Shown here: positions 1 to 11,871 of the stretch, in pieces
Layout of the letters: each line of letters begins with the position of its first letter
Position numbering within the stretch: the stretch's first letter is position 1
NCBI GenBank assembly: GCA_963989385.1
Contig: OZ022503.1
Coordinates: forward strand, 86,773,138 to 86,837,137
Length of the DNA: 64,000 nucleotides
Direction of reading: 5' to 3'
From: Ctena decussata
Lineage: Eukaryota; Mollusca; Bivalvia; Lucinida; Lucinidae
Position numbers and translations under genes: made by a program
The notes under the pieces: generated by a model
What the model was told of the DNA's origin: nothing
Database searches by the model: none
The model's input: only the letters and a program-made list of their open reading frames with translations

Positions 1-1640
1 TAAAGGGTTATCTACCAGTGTATTACACTAACAAGGAAACTCTAACAACGTTAGAAGTTTTGAAGTTTATATATAATGTAAATTCTATATACAACAATAC
101 AATTTACAACTGTCACAATTACAATAATATACAACACATATTAGTTCATGTCGCTGGCCCAAGTAAGGTGTTTGTTTCAAATCTGTAATCGATTTGCGTG
201 CAATGCGCAAATAGATTACTGTCTGACGTCAACACCGTACTCGGCTCAGCGCCATGAACTAAAGGAAAACACAAAGAACAAAAGACGTCAGTTTGAGCTC
301 ATACAAAAAAAAACAACCAAGGCCTTATGTTGGTAGACTTCACTTTGTCGTTCCCTGGATCATGTCATGGGCCAGTCCATATATCATGAGGAACACCAAC
401 TTATATTGACACGTGCACGATTATATACTGGTCGCTCCCTGGATCGTACCAGGGACCAGTCTATATATATATTAATACACCTTAGTGGACGAACACTGTC
501 CCACACTTGATGTGACCTTCAGATCTTATCACAGAATCTGGCAAAACTGTGCCAACCACTTCCGCCTACATTTTGTGCTTCCCGCCTCTGCTTAGGAACC
601 ATGCACAAACGGCGTTGTAACTGCCTCTACCCGGGTTGGTATTAACCTGGAGACGTATATCGAATCTCCAGGTGAGACGTGGCTCTAAGCCCTAACAGCT
701 GACTGCCGGACTTGATGTGCCTAAAAATAACGAACTTACACTTAATACATTGTAATACGTAAGACTTGGGCCTGTCTTGGAAATACCATACAACGCCCTC
801 GGCGAATGCCGAGCATAACGTGCACACGCCAGCCGTGTCACTAGACACGACTCGCGCTCACGATGTAAAGCCAAAATTGTGCTTACCACTTCCGCCAATG
901 AAGAAACGTAGATCCTACCACGCATGTGCGTCGAAGGATCTGACGTCAAACATTGTCAAGAAGTATAGTGACGTCAACAGGCATTACCATGACATAACCC
1001 ACATAAAACATGAATAATCTAAACAATGACCTATTTACATTAAATTGATTGACCAAAATCTAACTCGCATATTTATTAATTCATTTCTTTAAACTAAGCG
1101 TAATACCATTTGCCATAGAATATAATAGCTGAATAAGCGTTTCTCACACATTTGGGATCATAACGTTTGATCTGACATCATGACGCCAATGATGTTATAC
1201 CATATGACGTCATCTAGTGAAGGCAAATCAAACGCATGACGACCAAATGTTACCATTATAACTTATGGAAAAAACCCTTAATGCGGTGCATGCTATGGCG
1301 TCAATTGACGTCACGAATACATAAATTAGTTCCATTACAAATCAATCTACTTCTATAGGCCACGTATACGTGAAACTAATATAAAAAGTTCTGACGTCGC
1401 AATAACATGATGCAACTGACTTCACATGAATAACATGAATGCAACTGACGTCAAATGAATAACATGAATACAATTGACGTCACTGGACGTCAAATAGACG
1501 CACAAAAGTGCTGACGTCGCAATAACATGAATGCAACTGACGTCACATGAATAACATGAATGCAACTGACGTCACTGGACGTCAAATAGACGCACACCAT
1601 TGCAACCAACATCAGTGATATAAACTATTTCCGTAATTTA
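1..1640. repeat. GACGTC-dense non-coding region with imperfect tandem repeats
   Basis: No convincing coding frame. At least a dozen GACGTC hexamers occur here, many as full or near TGACGTCA palindromes (for example near 222, 284, 950, 970, 1204, 1305, 1393, 1453, 1484, 1513, 1537 and 1567). Between about 1390 and 1603 they lie in an imperfect tandem array of roughly 90-120 bp units built of smaller pieces such as AATAACATGAATGCAACTGA. A separate short duplication (about 346-400 and 431-476) repeats CCCTGGATC...GGGxCCAGTC. TGACGTCA is the known CREB/ATF core, but here the density is at least partly due to tandem duplication, so a regulatory role is only a possibility. Confidence 0.6.
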
Positions 1641-3800
1641 CAAAACTTCCTAATATACAAATACCATGCGCAGCATGGTCAGTATAAACAAAATTGGTCG
1701 ACATATGCACAGCCTGATCACTGTCAACAAAATCAAATCAGTCGACACATATAATCATACCATATCAATCAGAAGTCACAATTTTCGTTCTTAGCCAAAC
1801 TATTCTAAATAAATATAATAAGATCTTACCGTTCTGGTCTAAACTCAGAATCTGGGCACACAACAATATAACATCCTCAGTATAAGAATTAAACAGCCAC
1901 GTCTAACTTTTCAATAAAAGATAGGCGTATAAATAGTATGCGTCTCACATTTAAATCATGGGACTCGAATATAAGCGTGCAGGTACTCACATTAAAATCA
2001 TGCAACACGCTGTCCACAATCAAAAGACTCGTGCAGGTATTCACCTTAAAATCATGCAATACGCTGTCCACGAGAGGTATTCACAAACAACCCATGCATA
2101 ACGTAGCCACAATTTCCGTAAATGTTTTATTACCACAGTTGCCCTAAAAACTGTAGCTCTACTGATTGAAAGGATTAAAATAATTCGACGACAAAGTCGA
2201 CGATCGGATCCATTTCGTAACAGAGTCCACTGTGACATGATATTACTGCACATTAACAGACTCATTCAAACCAAGTCTGTTTGTTTTGTTTCTCTGGTGC
2301 ATTCCTTGTTTATAGAGGATCTACCTTCAAAATAAGTTTGCCTTCTCTGCCGCTGCTGTTTAGTGATTTGAGAATATCTTCTTGTATTTATTTATTTATT
2401 ATTATTTCTGTAAGGCCGGACCTACCCTCCCATACAAGTGCATGTTGACTACGTTTTGGCGTTAAGAGTGTTGATTCTTGTTCACTTAAGACTATATATC
2501 ATTTAGACTCGCACCGCTGTAGTTCGAGCCTAGCTCAAGGCATATGTGAAAAAGTCAAGTTAAGGGAGATCAAGCTATGTTTCTCTGAGCACTCCGCTTT
2601 TGTCAGTTGTGACGAATATCTCGCTATAAAGGAACAATTCTTAAAAAGGCGTACCGAAAGAAGAAGAAGGGAAAACCTAAAGCAGCGTATCCAAGACTTA
2701 CATAATACATGTATTTGTTTTTGTGTACTCTTTATATCGTTTGATGTTTGCTGATTTGATATTCAGTTCTCTGTGTTGTGGAAGAGGTACCGCAAGCTTT
2801 TGTCGTTTATAGTGCTCGTATTTTGAGATTGTGGCATTTCCAGAGTATCTCCAGTACCAAGTATAAATATAGAGTTTTAGTTCCGTTTGAGGCTATCCAA
2901 TCGTAAACAAGTTAAGGAGCGACATTATCTCCAGTATAGCCTGATAGCAAGCGTCTCAGTGTCAGTATAGAAGCTGGTTTTCCTGACTTCGAAACGGCTC
3001 TTTTTTCCGGGACATGGTTCTCCCGGTTGATGAAAGCGTAAATAATGAACAAGTACGGCACGGCTTCCCAAAAAGGTTTAGACATCTTCAAAAATAAGGT
3101 CTGGCCGGAGGACGAGACAGACTTGTGGACGCATTATGCTATTTTTGTTAACTCTGTTTCCTAAAATAGATATAATTGAGACAATTTTGTTTATATCCAC
3201 TAACGATGTTGTGGTCGCTGTCGAGGGAAAAACTAATAGTATCATCTAATTGGAAAAGAAAATCTTCCAAATTAAGTTGATTAGAATATTGTTTGTAGAA
3301 AGTGTAAACATATTTTGTTGCTGCATGGTGATGTTATTATCATTTCTACTCCCACGACTGCCATAACCCTAAAAAAACATGCCGAGGACTCAGACGTCGT
3401 TAGTAAACGAGACAAATATTTTCGATCATATTGTATGCAAAACACTGCCATTTTTGCAGTTTGCAGAAAAGCGCAAAGTCCTCTCATTTTTAGCAAAACA
3501 AAAAGAAGTAAAGAACAAAATAATACAAATAAATAATACTTAAAAAATACATATATAAAAATAAAAATAAATAGCACACTTGATTTTATGTGTACAAAAT
3601 GACTTAACAAAGTCTACACTAACGTTAAGCTAACAATGCCTTGAACAACTGGGCGGGCCCATAACTGCAATACCACGATATTCATTAAAAAAGTTATCTC
3701 CAGCTGAATAATTCTATCACAAACGGCTGCATGACACCCCGCCACTGGAAGCCGATTTCAATTGTTCATTCTGTGCTGATTTATTAATTTCATACATGTA
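1640..3800. other. Non-coding stretch with small local duplications
   Basis: No gene recognised. It contains a two-copy tandem repeat of about 54 bp (1976-2029 and 2030-2072, sharing CGTGCAGGTA and AAAATCATGCAA), a looser duplication at about 1668-1740 (GGTCAGTATAAACAAAAT versus TGATCACTGTCAACAAAAT), and a short TTTA run near 2385. Open frames here are short and resemble nothing known to me. Confidence 0.5.
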
Positions 3801-4345
3801 TATGGCCATTGGGCAGCGGCAGATGACCCCCTTAGGGGGCCAAATATTGATCATCTAAAGAGGCTTTCGTGACTTCTATCATAAGTTCCAAGTATTCAGA
3901 CAAATCCTTTTCAATCATTATCTAATTTAGATGTTTTCATCATTTTATGCACCCATTTGACCAACAAGGGGCAAGGCAGATGAATTTTGAGCATCACAGG
4001 AGGCTTTTATAACTCTGATTATTTACTGTAAATTTCAGAAAAAAAATGATTCAAACTCTGATTGTATATAGATTTTTTCGTCATTTAATTTATGTACATA
4101 GCCCAAGGGCAAGGGCAGATAGGACCTTTGTACAAAATGTCTATTTCAAAGCTGTTGCTGCTTCCTTCATTTTATAAAGTTTCAACATGATATTCCAAAA
4201 TAGTAAAGGAACTAGAGGCCAAAACCATGTTTTTATATTGACAAGTGCTATAACTCTGTCAGAAATTATAAAAAATACCCATCAACAAGCCCAAGCAAGA
4301 CTATTAGGTACAAGCACATATACAAAATTTCAATGAATTTCGTTT
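3800..4345 (-). repeat. Diverged inverted copy of the GGCGGGGTAT repeat (family R)
   Basis: Read on the minus strand this matches the 19.5-20.3 kb repeat in order. It shares the block around TCTGACAGAGTTAT, the CTAGAGGCCA/TGGCCTCTAG block, and the GGGCAAGGGCAGAT/ATCTGCCCCTGCCC blocks. Neither GGCGGGGTAT terminus is preserved, so this is a truncated or older copy. Non-coding. Confidence 0.6.
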
Positions 4346-4765
4346 ATGGAATGGAAATGAAGCGCGGAGTAATCATTCTCCAGCAACAAGGTTAGAAAAA
4401 AACACAGTATTTAGTCATATGCCACACACAGGTTATCATGCTGAGTAGCCGCAGCTCACCCTGAATTTACTTGTAACGTAACAAACACTGTACACGTCTT
4501 CCGCTCAGACTTACACTGTGCACTGTTTGTTATTGACAGTAGCAGTTTGCATATGCTTAGATACAGGTGTTCTCATGACACGATTTCGTAAAACACAGCT
4601 TTTGTTTATAAGTCTAATTTAGTGATGGCAGTCTATTATCTTGTAGAATCTTACTGAAAATATCCATGTACTATAATAGTGATTTAACTATTCTGAAATA
4701 AGTAGCAAAACATGTAGTTCGCACACTGTAAATGACAGCTAATTAACACCTCGTAAAAGAAATAT
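4346..4765. other. No recognisable feature
   Basis: AT-rich sequence between the family R fragment and the first family A MITE. I see no coding frame or repeat relationship. Confidence 0.4.
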
Positions 4766-5001
4766 GAGCCGCGACGTGATAAAACCAACAATGTGGTCGT
4801 GCGTCCAGCGCAGACTCAGATCAGCCTGGGCATCCGCCCAGTCTGATCAGAGTCTTCACTTTCCGCATGAAGGTAGCTTAGTACCTCAGCTACCCTTTAA
4901 GCGCTTAGCAAAGAGTCTGATCAGACTGGGTGAATGCCCAGGCTGATCTGAGTCTGCGCTGGGCGGACGACCACATTGTTGGTTTGCTCGTGTCGCGGCT
5001 C
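4766..5001 (+). mobile_element. Family A foldback MITE, copy 1 (236 bp)
   Basis: Begins GAGCCGCGACGTG and ends as its inverse, CGCGGCTC. Two arms of about 105 bp pair along almost their whole length around a short asymmetric loop (GAAGGTAGCTTAG). The flanks are a perfect 4-bp direct repeat, ATAT (4762-4765 and 5002-5005). Orientation is assigned from the loop. It has no protein of its own; translated frames across it are artefacts. Confidence 0.9.
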
Positions 5002-5188
5002 ATATTTACTATTTTGAGTCATTGAACTAGGTTGGAATTTCTAGCTTGTATTATTAGACTTGTTCTGCACGAGAAAAGGGCGCCAACAGCCGAGAGCGAA
5101 TACTTACCAATGTTTTCATTTGTTCTCAGAATCTGCTCCTAGGCGGTTCTTCTGTATTGTCATTTAATTGTTTGTCGGCTTTCTGTTA

Positions 5189-5383
5189 GGGTCAAGTCAG
5201 CTAAATTCGGACAGTAGGTAAATTCGGACAGTGACATTATTTCCTTTATATGTCAGTTGTTTGGAATTAAAATAAAAATAAATAGGCAAACAGTGAAACT
5301 CCTGATGAGACGGCTCATGATTGCAGTAGTAATTTACCTGCTGTCCGAATTTACCTGCTGTCCGCATTTAGCTGAGTTGACCC
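5189..5383 (+). mobile_element. Family B MITE, copy 1 (TA-flanked, GGGTC ends)
   Basis: The terminal inverted repeats begin GGGTCAAGTCAGCTAAATTC and carry a doubled motif, AAATTCGGACAG, in each arm. Flanked by TA on both sides, as expected for the Tc1/mariner group. About 195 bp, non-coding. A second copy of nearly equal length lies at 10862-11058. Confidence 0.85.
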
Positions 5384-6010
5384 TAGTATTTGATTGTTTT
5401 GTGGACAATTCCGGAATATTCTAGATACATAGACATGGACACCAAAAACAGGGGTGTGATCAGGAGCTCGCGAGTAGTAAGCACCACCTGCCTATTATAA
5501 TACACCTGGCATATTTATGTTTCAGTGGAAAAAGTCAGTGGAAACGAAAGTCCGGTATTAAAAAGGCTAACTAAGCTTCGGCTGAGGTCATCAACGAAGT
5601 CATGGTGTCTCGGCCATATGCTGGGAAAGAACTGATATCTTGACTTTTCTCTTGTCCTTGTTTTACTTTTACGTGCCGTTTGTATTGTATTCTTTTCCCA
5701 ATCGGTGTTAAGCGCAGGATGTGGACATTGCCTTCTCATCTACTGTGTAAAAAATCTATGCAAACAGAGAATACTGAAATCAGATCAGCCTTGGCAGTTT
5801 GAGCATAACGCTCAAACTGCCGAGGCTGATCTGATTTACGCCCAAACTGCCGAGGCTGATCTGATTTCAGTATTTGCTGGAGTCGCAAGCCATATGCCAT
5901 AGTTTCTCGTGATACGACCCATTGCATGAACCCCAGTTATTATGTTGCAGTGAAAATTTCCCTGAAACCTGGAATGGAATACATTTTGACGCTGATAGTA
6001 ATCTTAAATC
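5384..6010. repeat. Non-coding stretch with a 105-bp palindrome (5770-5874)
   Basis: The only structure is the hairpin at 5770-5874. Its left arm, AATACTGAAATCAGATCAGC, pairs with the inverse at 5855-5874. The inner part repeats CAAACTGCCGAGGCTGATCT two times in direct orientation. The CAGATCAGCC core resembles the inner arm of family A, so a distant relationship is possible. Confidence 0.6.
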
Positions 6011-6014
6011 GTTC

Positions 6015-6190
6015 CTTTAAGAGCAGAGAACCCATTCAAAAGAATAAAAATGGGCCATACGTCGACGTTTTGGCAATTCCAGCCTCATCATGGACCCTGA
6101 CAATATCTGGCGACGAACGACAGAGGAAAGCATACTGTAATTTCTTACTTTTTAATGCAGTCTTTTCATAGACTGATTAGTATCAAAAAG
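6015..6190 (+). repeat. Dispersed repeat H, copy 1
   Basis: Aligns with 12222-12382 through shared blocks GAGCAGAGA, CATTCAAAAGA, GACAATATCTGG and ATACTGTAATT. Non-coding; function unknown. Confidence 0.6.
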
Positions 6191-8270
6191 GGTCCAAATA
6201 ATTAAAAAAGCGATTACCTAGAGTAATAGTCAATGCAACAATAAAAAAAAAATCTGATATCTCCGAATATGTCCTCTGTTCTCAAATGACAAAGATAAAA
6301 TCTGCACTATGGGTGATGTACGGGGAGACGTTTTACGGCCGCCACATGGCACAACACCAGCCAAAGCTGGGCATGCAAAATTTATACCTATGGTTGTCTA
6401 GGAACTGGGCTTTTGTGTATGTTTCTATTTTGAAAATAACTTCATATTTTGTGAATTAATTGTCCTTCAAACAGCTTCTGAAAGGCTGTTACACTGCTGC
6501 TATAAAAAACTAAGAAACCCAATCTGACTGTGTCCCCGACAGAGTTGAAATGTTTAACGTCCGTCTATCTTAAGGCAAGTTTTGTAGGCCCTTGTGGACC
6601 GAACAATCCATAACGTTTCCTCGATTTTTATTAAGCTTTTATACCTCTGTTATTGCCATCTGACGGAGTTCGTATTTCATCAGCGTCATATTGGACCCGT
6701 TCTGCCGGAGTTACAGCTCCTGATCTGCCCAGCGACAAAGAGTTTTTGTCCTCCTACAATTTCAGCCAATTTTCATAAAACCTTCAAGATGGTATCACTA
6801 TCGGATGTAGGTCATATCTAATCGGAGACATGTTCGATAGCATAATCGGAGCGTTTCGGCCAGAGTTATAGTCTTATGTCCAGCCAGTGACATAAAGTCT
6901 GTGGCAGCATTTCCTTCATGTTTAACTAGGATACATCAAACGTAAACGACACTGTTATCATTTTCTGACGTAGATGGTATTATATTTGGACTATGACTTG
7001 AAACGTTTTGCACTAATTTTGGTCTTGGTCTAGCCTGAAGTTCAAATGTTGTGACTCTTTCATTTTTCAAGCATTGTGTATAATATATTTAATAATGTTA
7101 TCACTAGCTTCGGTTTTCGACTTTCACCAGGCCAATCTTTCGCCCTTTTCCTATTAAATTCACAACCTTCAGTCTGTTTAGCCATCCACATGTCTTGGTC
7201 GCAATGGCAAATTCAGCTTTGAATCGATTTCCATAATAATTAAATTTATTATCATCATCATCATTATAATCATCTAAAGTGGGTCTGATTTCATTACTTG
7301 TCATGATAGGAACAGTTATAGCCCCTGATGAATCCATCAATATACATTTTGAGGTCCCGATTCTTCCTTTTTTCCGACCGATTTTTATGAATATTATAAG
7401 AAAATTTTCTCATCATCTGAAATGTCATATTTCTTCCGGGTATTGATCACATGATTTCTGCGAGATCTCGGGTTTTGATAAGATCATTCTGTTGAAGGAA
7501 ATCTGATTTCATCATTTCCGCCATTGATTTCCAGTCGCAACTTTAACTTCGTTCTTATCATTTGAAATAGATCATATTTCATCTTCACATGCGCTTTTCC
7601 AAAGTTTTGGTCCTTGATCTGTACATAAATTTGAAACTGAATCAGAGTTCAGCTTTTATTATGAAACTTTACAGGAATTGCATTCAAAGCCTGAAGTTGA
7701 TCATATTTTATCATGTTCTTATCAGATGATTTCTAAAGAATTATGGCCTTTGATCGTCACCCGATATTTTTCGAAGTCACATTAACCAAACGCAGATATC
7801 GACATGTCCACAGATCGGCTGACGTTAGTACTTCTGCCCTTTACCGTTTCTTTTCTATGTTTCTTTCTCCCTTACGTGTTCTATCTATTTATCAGTAGGA
7901 GTAACGCGCGTAACGTTAGCGGCTCTTAATATAAGTCAATGCTCATCACTATACATGTATATTAAATCACGAAATCGCGACAGTTGTAAAGTTTATTTCC
8001 CGAGAAATAATGGCAACAACATCCGGAAATCAGACAGCTTGCACTCACAACCAAAGATAAGATGCACAGACTTCTTTGAAATACCTGCAAATGAACAGCT
8101 GCGACCATTTCTGTACCTTCCTTTTCCCACAACATGTTTTAACACATCTGTATATAGAGATATGTTTTACAAAACTGTTTGGAAACAGTGTAGATCCTTA
8201 GAATAAAATAAATTATGAAGGAGATCGTCTGGAAGCTAGGAACACATCAAGGAAAAGAAAGAAGTAGACT
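6190..8270. other. Non-coding stretch, probably old repeat sequence
   Basis: No gene recognised. A block at about 6305-6375 (GTGATGTACGGGGAG...GGCCGCCACATGGCACAA) matches 8410-8462 (TTGATGTAGGAGGA...AGCCGCCACACGGCACAA). The stretch 6590-7780 has repeated GGAGTTACAGCTC-like phrases of the type seen in family R, but too diverged to assign. An ATC microsatellite sits at about 7240-7275. Confidence 0.4.
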
Positions 8271-8518
8271 CGGATTAATTGAGTCTGTTCATGTACAGTA
8301 ATGTAATGTTGCCAAACTGCCCACGCCCTCTAGCAGCGGTTTGAGCTCTATTTTCGAACTGACCCAGAATAGGTCTAGTGATCCCAAAAGACCAGAAAAT
8401 ATACAATCTGCACTGTGTTGATGTAGGAGGAACATTTTTACAGCCGCCACACGGCACAAGCCTATCTGGAGTGAAGAATAAAACAATGAATTTTGAAGGA
8501 AGAACTGCTGGAATCAGA

Positions 8519-8830
8519 GAAGCAGACTTTTGATCCAGTAAATCTCTAAGTTACAACGCCCAGTAACCTATTACTGACCATTTCAATGCGGTAATTCTGT
8601 TGTTTCTCAATGTTACATATTTGTATGTCCGCCTGTCTATGGTCTATAGCAATATGATCACCTTAATACCTGCACATTCTGCTTTATGTTTTGTTTTATG
8701 CTTGTAATTTGCAATAAAAATAGGTAAAATAGATGTTGCTACTGTTTTGAATTAGGGCAGCTGAATGAACAAATGTTTGAAAAAGAGCTGTTCATTCGGT
8801 TCACCGTTCGTGTCTTTCGTGAACTGTTGA
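8519..8830 (+). repeat. Dispersed repeat D, copy 1
   Basis: Shares ordered blocks with copies at 28.5 kb (+), 38.0 kb (-) and 40.9 kb (-): TATTACTGACC...AATGCGGT, AATAAAAATAGGTAAAATAG, and TTAGGGCAGCTGAATGA followed by AAAGAGCTG. No open frame is preserved between copies, so it is non-coding or very old. Confidence 0.65.
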
Positions 8831-9061
8831 CAGTATGTATGTGTGCTTCTTTCCCTTTTTGTTTCGAAGACGGGTTGTGGAATTCGATTGTATGAATTCC
8901 TGATCATTGCCTATCAATTTACTCTACAATTATTTAAGATAAATATCCCCTGCAAAGAATGAAAAATATATTCATCAACGTTCTGAATAGCGACATAAAA
9001 ACCGCGAAACCAATTTATTTGTAGATTACATCGAATCGCCAGCCGTATATGATATACATTT

Positions 9062-9297
9062 GAGCCGCGACGCGAGAAAACCAACAATGTGGCTGTGCGC
9101 CCAGCGCAGACTCAGATAAGCCTGGGCATCCGCCCAGTCTGATCAGAGTCTTCGCTGTCCGCATGAAGGTAGCTTAGACCCTTAGCTACCATTTAAGCAC
9201 TTAGGGAATACTCTGCTCAGACTAGGCTGATGCCCAGGCTAATCCGAGTCTGCGTGGGACGCACGACCACATTGTTGGTTTTCTCGTGTCGTGGCTC
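9062..9297 (+). mobile_element. Family A foldback MITE, copy 2 (236 bp)
   Basis: Starts GAGCCGCGACGCGAG, ends CGTGGCTC, with the same arms and the GAAGGTAGCTTAG loop as copy 1. Perfect 4-bp target duplication ATTT (9058-9061 and 9298-9301). Confidence 0.9.
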
Positions 9298-9301
9298 ATT
9301 T

Positions 9302-10230
9302 CTATTTGCATAGTCTGTTGGCTGTGAGGCTACTCAGGTTTTGATTACCTGACTTAAAGGTTTTGTTATAAGGAAATTTGAAAAATCGCACTAAGTTAAT
9401 TTCAGCTGAATTGTATATAGTTTGTATTTCCTGGCCCTTTGGGATCACTGACCTCGTTTAGAGTGATTCTGAAAACAAGATATGTTTAAACTCGTGCCTA
9501 AGAGAGAGTAATTGCACGAGCAGGTTACAGCTTTTAGCACGCTATATCCAGAAAGGCTTTGAATAGTCGAGTCTGGGCAAAAGCAACAGTAAAAATTATA
9601 TAAAAAAAACACACCTGAGTACGAATTGCATCTTCTTACACTTTTGCTGAATGGAAAAATCCTGTTTAACTGGCTTCACTCTCAATGTAGATTTTTCCCT
9701 GTTCAGGCAGTTGTTAGAATTAACAGATCACAGGAATGTTTGATCTACTGAATATTACGGATGCCAAAACTGGCTGAGGGCATAATGTGAACTTATTTTT
9801 TAGTAAAAAGAGCATTCCCGTAAGAGTTGGAAGCTTTGCTGTTGCAAGGAATATGTCGCTGAGCAATATACAACCTCTCGTCTAAAAAAATAATTGACTA
9901 TAATTCCCCGTACAAATTCGATGTATTGAGACAAACATGTCTGGGCTAACAGTGCAGACCCAGATCAGACTGTTTCTGAAGTAGCAGTTTGAACGGGGTC
10001 AACACTGCTTGCCATTCCGTCTACATCTTTTCGGTCACATTACTACATTGTAAAATCAAACTTTTCAATTTTAGGGACAATTACATGTACTGTAATTAGT
10101 TTAAGTGTCCAAAAGTTTAGAATTTTACGGTACTTTTTCATTCATTTAAGTTTGAACATAAACAAAAACCCAAGTTCACATTCTATGATCTGCTACAACG
10201 ATGATAATAATGAAGTTCACATTCTATGAT
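9302..10230. other. No recognisable feature
   Basis: AT-rich sequence without a credible coding frame. At 10170-10250 a short sequence (AAGTTCACATTCTATGATCT) is directly duplicated about 46 bp apart. Nothing else stands out. Confidence 0.4.
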
Positions 10231-10234
10231 CTGC

Positions 10235-10325
10235 TACAGCGATAATAATAACAAAAATAATATCTTTATTTAAAGAGGAATACACATCTTCCCTGAGGCC
10301 CTCTATGACGATGTACAATATTGAA
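10235..10325 (-). repeat. A/T-tailed retroelement end, copy 1
   Basis: ATAATAATAACAAAAATAAT followed by CTTTATTTAAAGAGG and GAGGCCCTCTAT. The same arrangement recurs at 13205-13325. The layout suits the 3' end of a retroposon on the minus strand with a simple-repeat tail; the parent family is not identifiable from this fragment. Confidence 0.5.
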
Positions 10326-10659
10326 TTTCTGCATCAAAATAAAATACACACAATTATTACCATTTTATTCTATTTTTTAATACATCCACCTTTTCCTTGG
10401 TGTTTCGCTTTCGCACGCCAAGGGAATACGTTTTTGTGGGTGTTTCGACTAGAAAGGCTATTGTCTAAATCTTCATAGATACTCAGTTTGCCATACAGTT
10501 CTACTTTTTGTACATTGGAAGCACATCTGCTCATAATACTTTTACCTGTTCAATGGTTTGTAGTCTAGTGGGTATAAATCAAATCCCGCCAAGCGATTCT
10601 TCCCTCACCTCTGGCTTTTGCAGAATACATATGTACTTCATTTCCTTCACTATTGCATT

Positions 10660-10770
10660 TCCCACTGGGCTCATAGCGCTGAATCAGCGTCGAATAGACG
10701 CTGGTTCAATGTTATGACTTTGAACCAACTCTGGTTTAATGTTGATTCGGCGTTTTATGTCTGCAGGGTC
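10660..10770. repeat. Family F repeat (TTGATTCAAC type), copy 1
   Basis: Bounded by CCCACTGGGC and TCTGCAGGG, with internal GCTGAATCAGCG, CTGGTTCAATGTT and AATGTTGATTCGGCG. This is a diverged version of the hairpin-rich element seen at 17.3 kb. Non-coding. Confidence 0.55.
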
Positions 10771-10861
10771 ACTAACCCAGGCTTGAAACGACCGAAATCC
10801 TGTTGAAAGGGCTGAAGAAAAAGAATCTACCTTTTCTGATCTAGCTTGGCACTCAACTGTA

Positions 10862-11058
10862 GGGTCGAGTCAGGTAAACTCGGACGGCAGATGAATTCGG
10901 ACATACCATTGCAAACAGTGACAATCCAGATGAGACTGCCAAAATGAGCCGTCGCATCGGGATTTTCACTGTTGGCCCAGTTATTTTGTTTTAATTCCAA
11001 GCGACTACAGTGTCACTGTCCGAATTTACCTGGTGTCCGGATTTTGCTGACCCGACCC
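10862..11058 (+). mobile_element. Family B MITE, copy 2 (TA-flanked, GGGTC ends)
   Basis: Begins GGGTCGAGTCAGGTAAACTC and ends GACCCGACCC; TA on each side (10860-10861 and 11059-11060). Internal sequence aligns with copy 1 (AATTCGGACA, CAAACAGTGA, GATGAGAC). 197 bp versus 195 bp. Confidence 0.85.
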
Positions 11059-11567
11059 TATAGATTACCACTACATTTTAAAGCATCCTTGAAATTCCAG
11101 ACAATATCCATTTAACGATATATTGCTCTGTGCAGCATATACATGTGTTTATGTATATATCCTTAAACGACCATCTTACCTCGCAAAAAATGTTGATTGC
11201 ACGGGGACTACGTGTCGTAGTTGTCTGCTTGTAAGAGTTTAATAGAATTAAAAGGTTGTAGATGCGCAAAAATATATTTGGCAACCCGACTAAAGAATTG
11301 AATTGAATTGAAATAACGGCTCTTTTGCAAAATAACGAAGAATTACTGTTTTTATCAGTACATTCCCTCTTTGAGTGCACAAATCTCATTTATTATAAAT
11401 TGTAGTATCATTCCTCTATTTGTGACACTCAATACTACTTGCTCATCTAGAAGACATTGTATGTAAACTTCACCCCCACATCTGTATCGATCCTCTATTT
11501 ATGCCTTTTTTTTAGTACTTACCCATGTATTAAATACATCACTCCAATACCTTGGTGTAAAGACAGT
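11059..11567. other. No recognisable feature
   Basis: Short frames on both strands, none resembling a known protein. No repeat relationship seen. Confidence 0.35.
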
Positions 11568-11672
11568 CCATCCGGCGCACAACGCTGACCAGCGTTGAAT
11601 AAACTTTGACTCAACATTAGACGTTGAATCGGCGTTGATTCATTGATTGTCAACCGTTGTGTGCCTGTAGGG
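11568..11672. repeat. Family F repeat, copy 2
   Basis: Runs from CCGGCGCACAACGCTG to TTGTGTGCCTGTAGGG, with internal CAGCGTTGAATAAACTTTGA and GACGTTGAATCGGCGTTGAT. The outer GCACAACG and its inverse CGTTGTGTGC form imperfect inverted ends. Confidence 0.65.
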
Positions 11673-11689
11673 ATACTATATATACTATA

Positions 11690-11871
11690 TGAATTAGTGA
11701 TTATGTGATTAGTTCGTTTACTCTGTGATTTACTATGTGATTGTGATTGTATATGATTGTTATGTGACTGTGTTAGTCCTAGACCATGCCCATGTATATG
11801 TTTGTTTCAAATCCTCATATGTCTGTAAGGACCTGAGTGTAAATAAAGAATATGTTCTGTTCTGTTCTGTA
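11690..11871 (+). repeat. Low-complexity stretch with a TTCTG tail
   Basis: GTGATTATGTGATTAG-like simple repeats (11696-11770) are followed by AAATAAAGAATAT and three TTCTG units (about 11854-11869). A pentanucleotide tail like this often marks the 3' end of a LINE, but no reverse-transcriptase sequence is visible upstream, so this could be an unrelated microsatellite. Confidence 0.35.
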
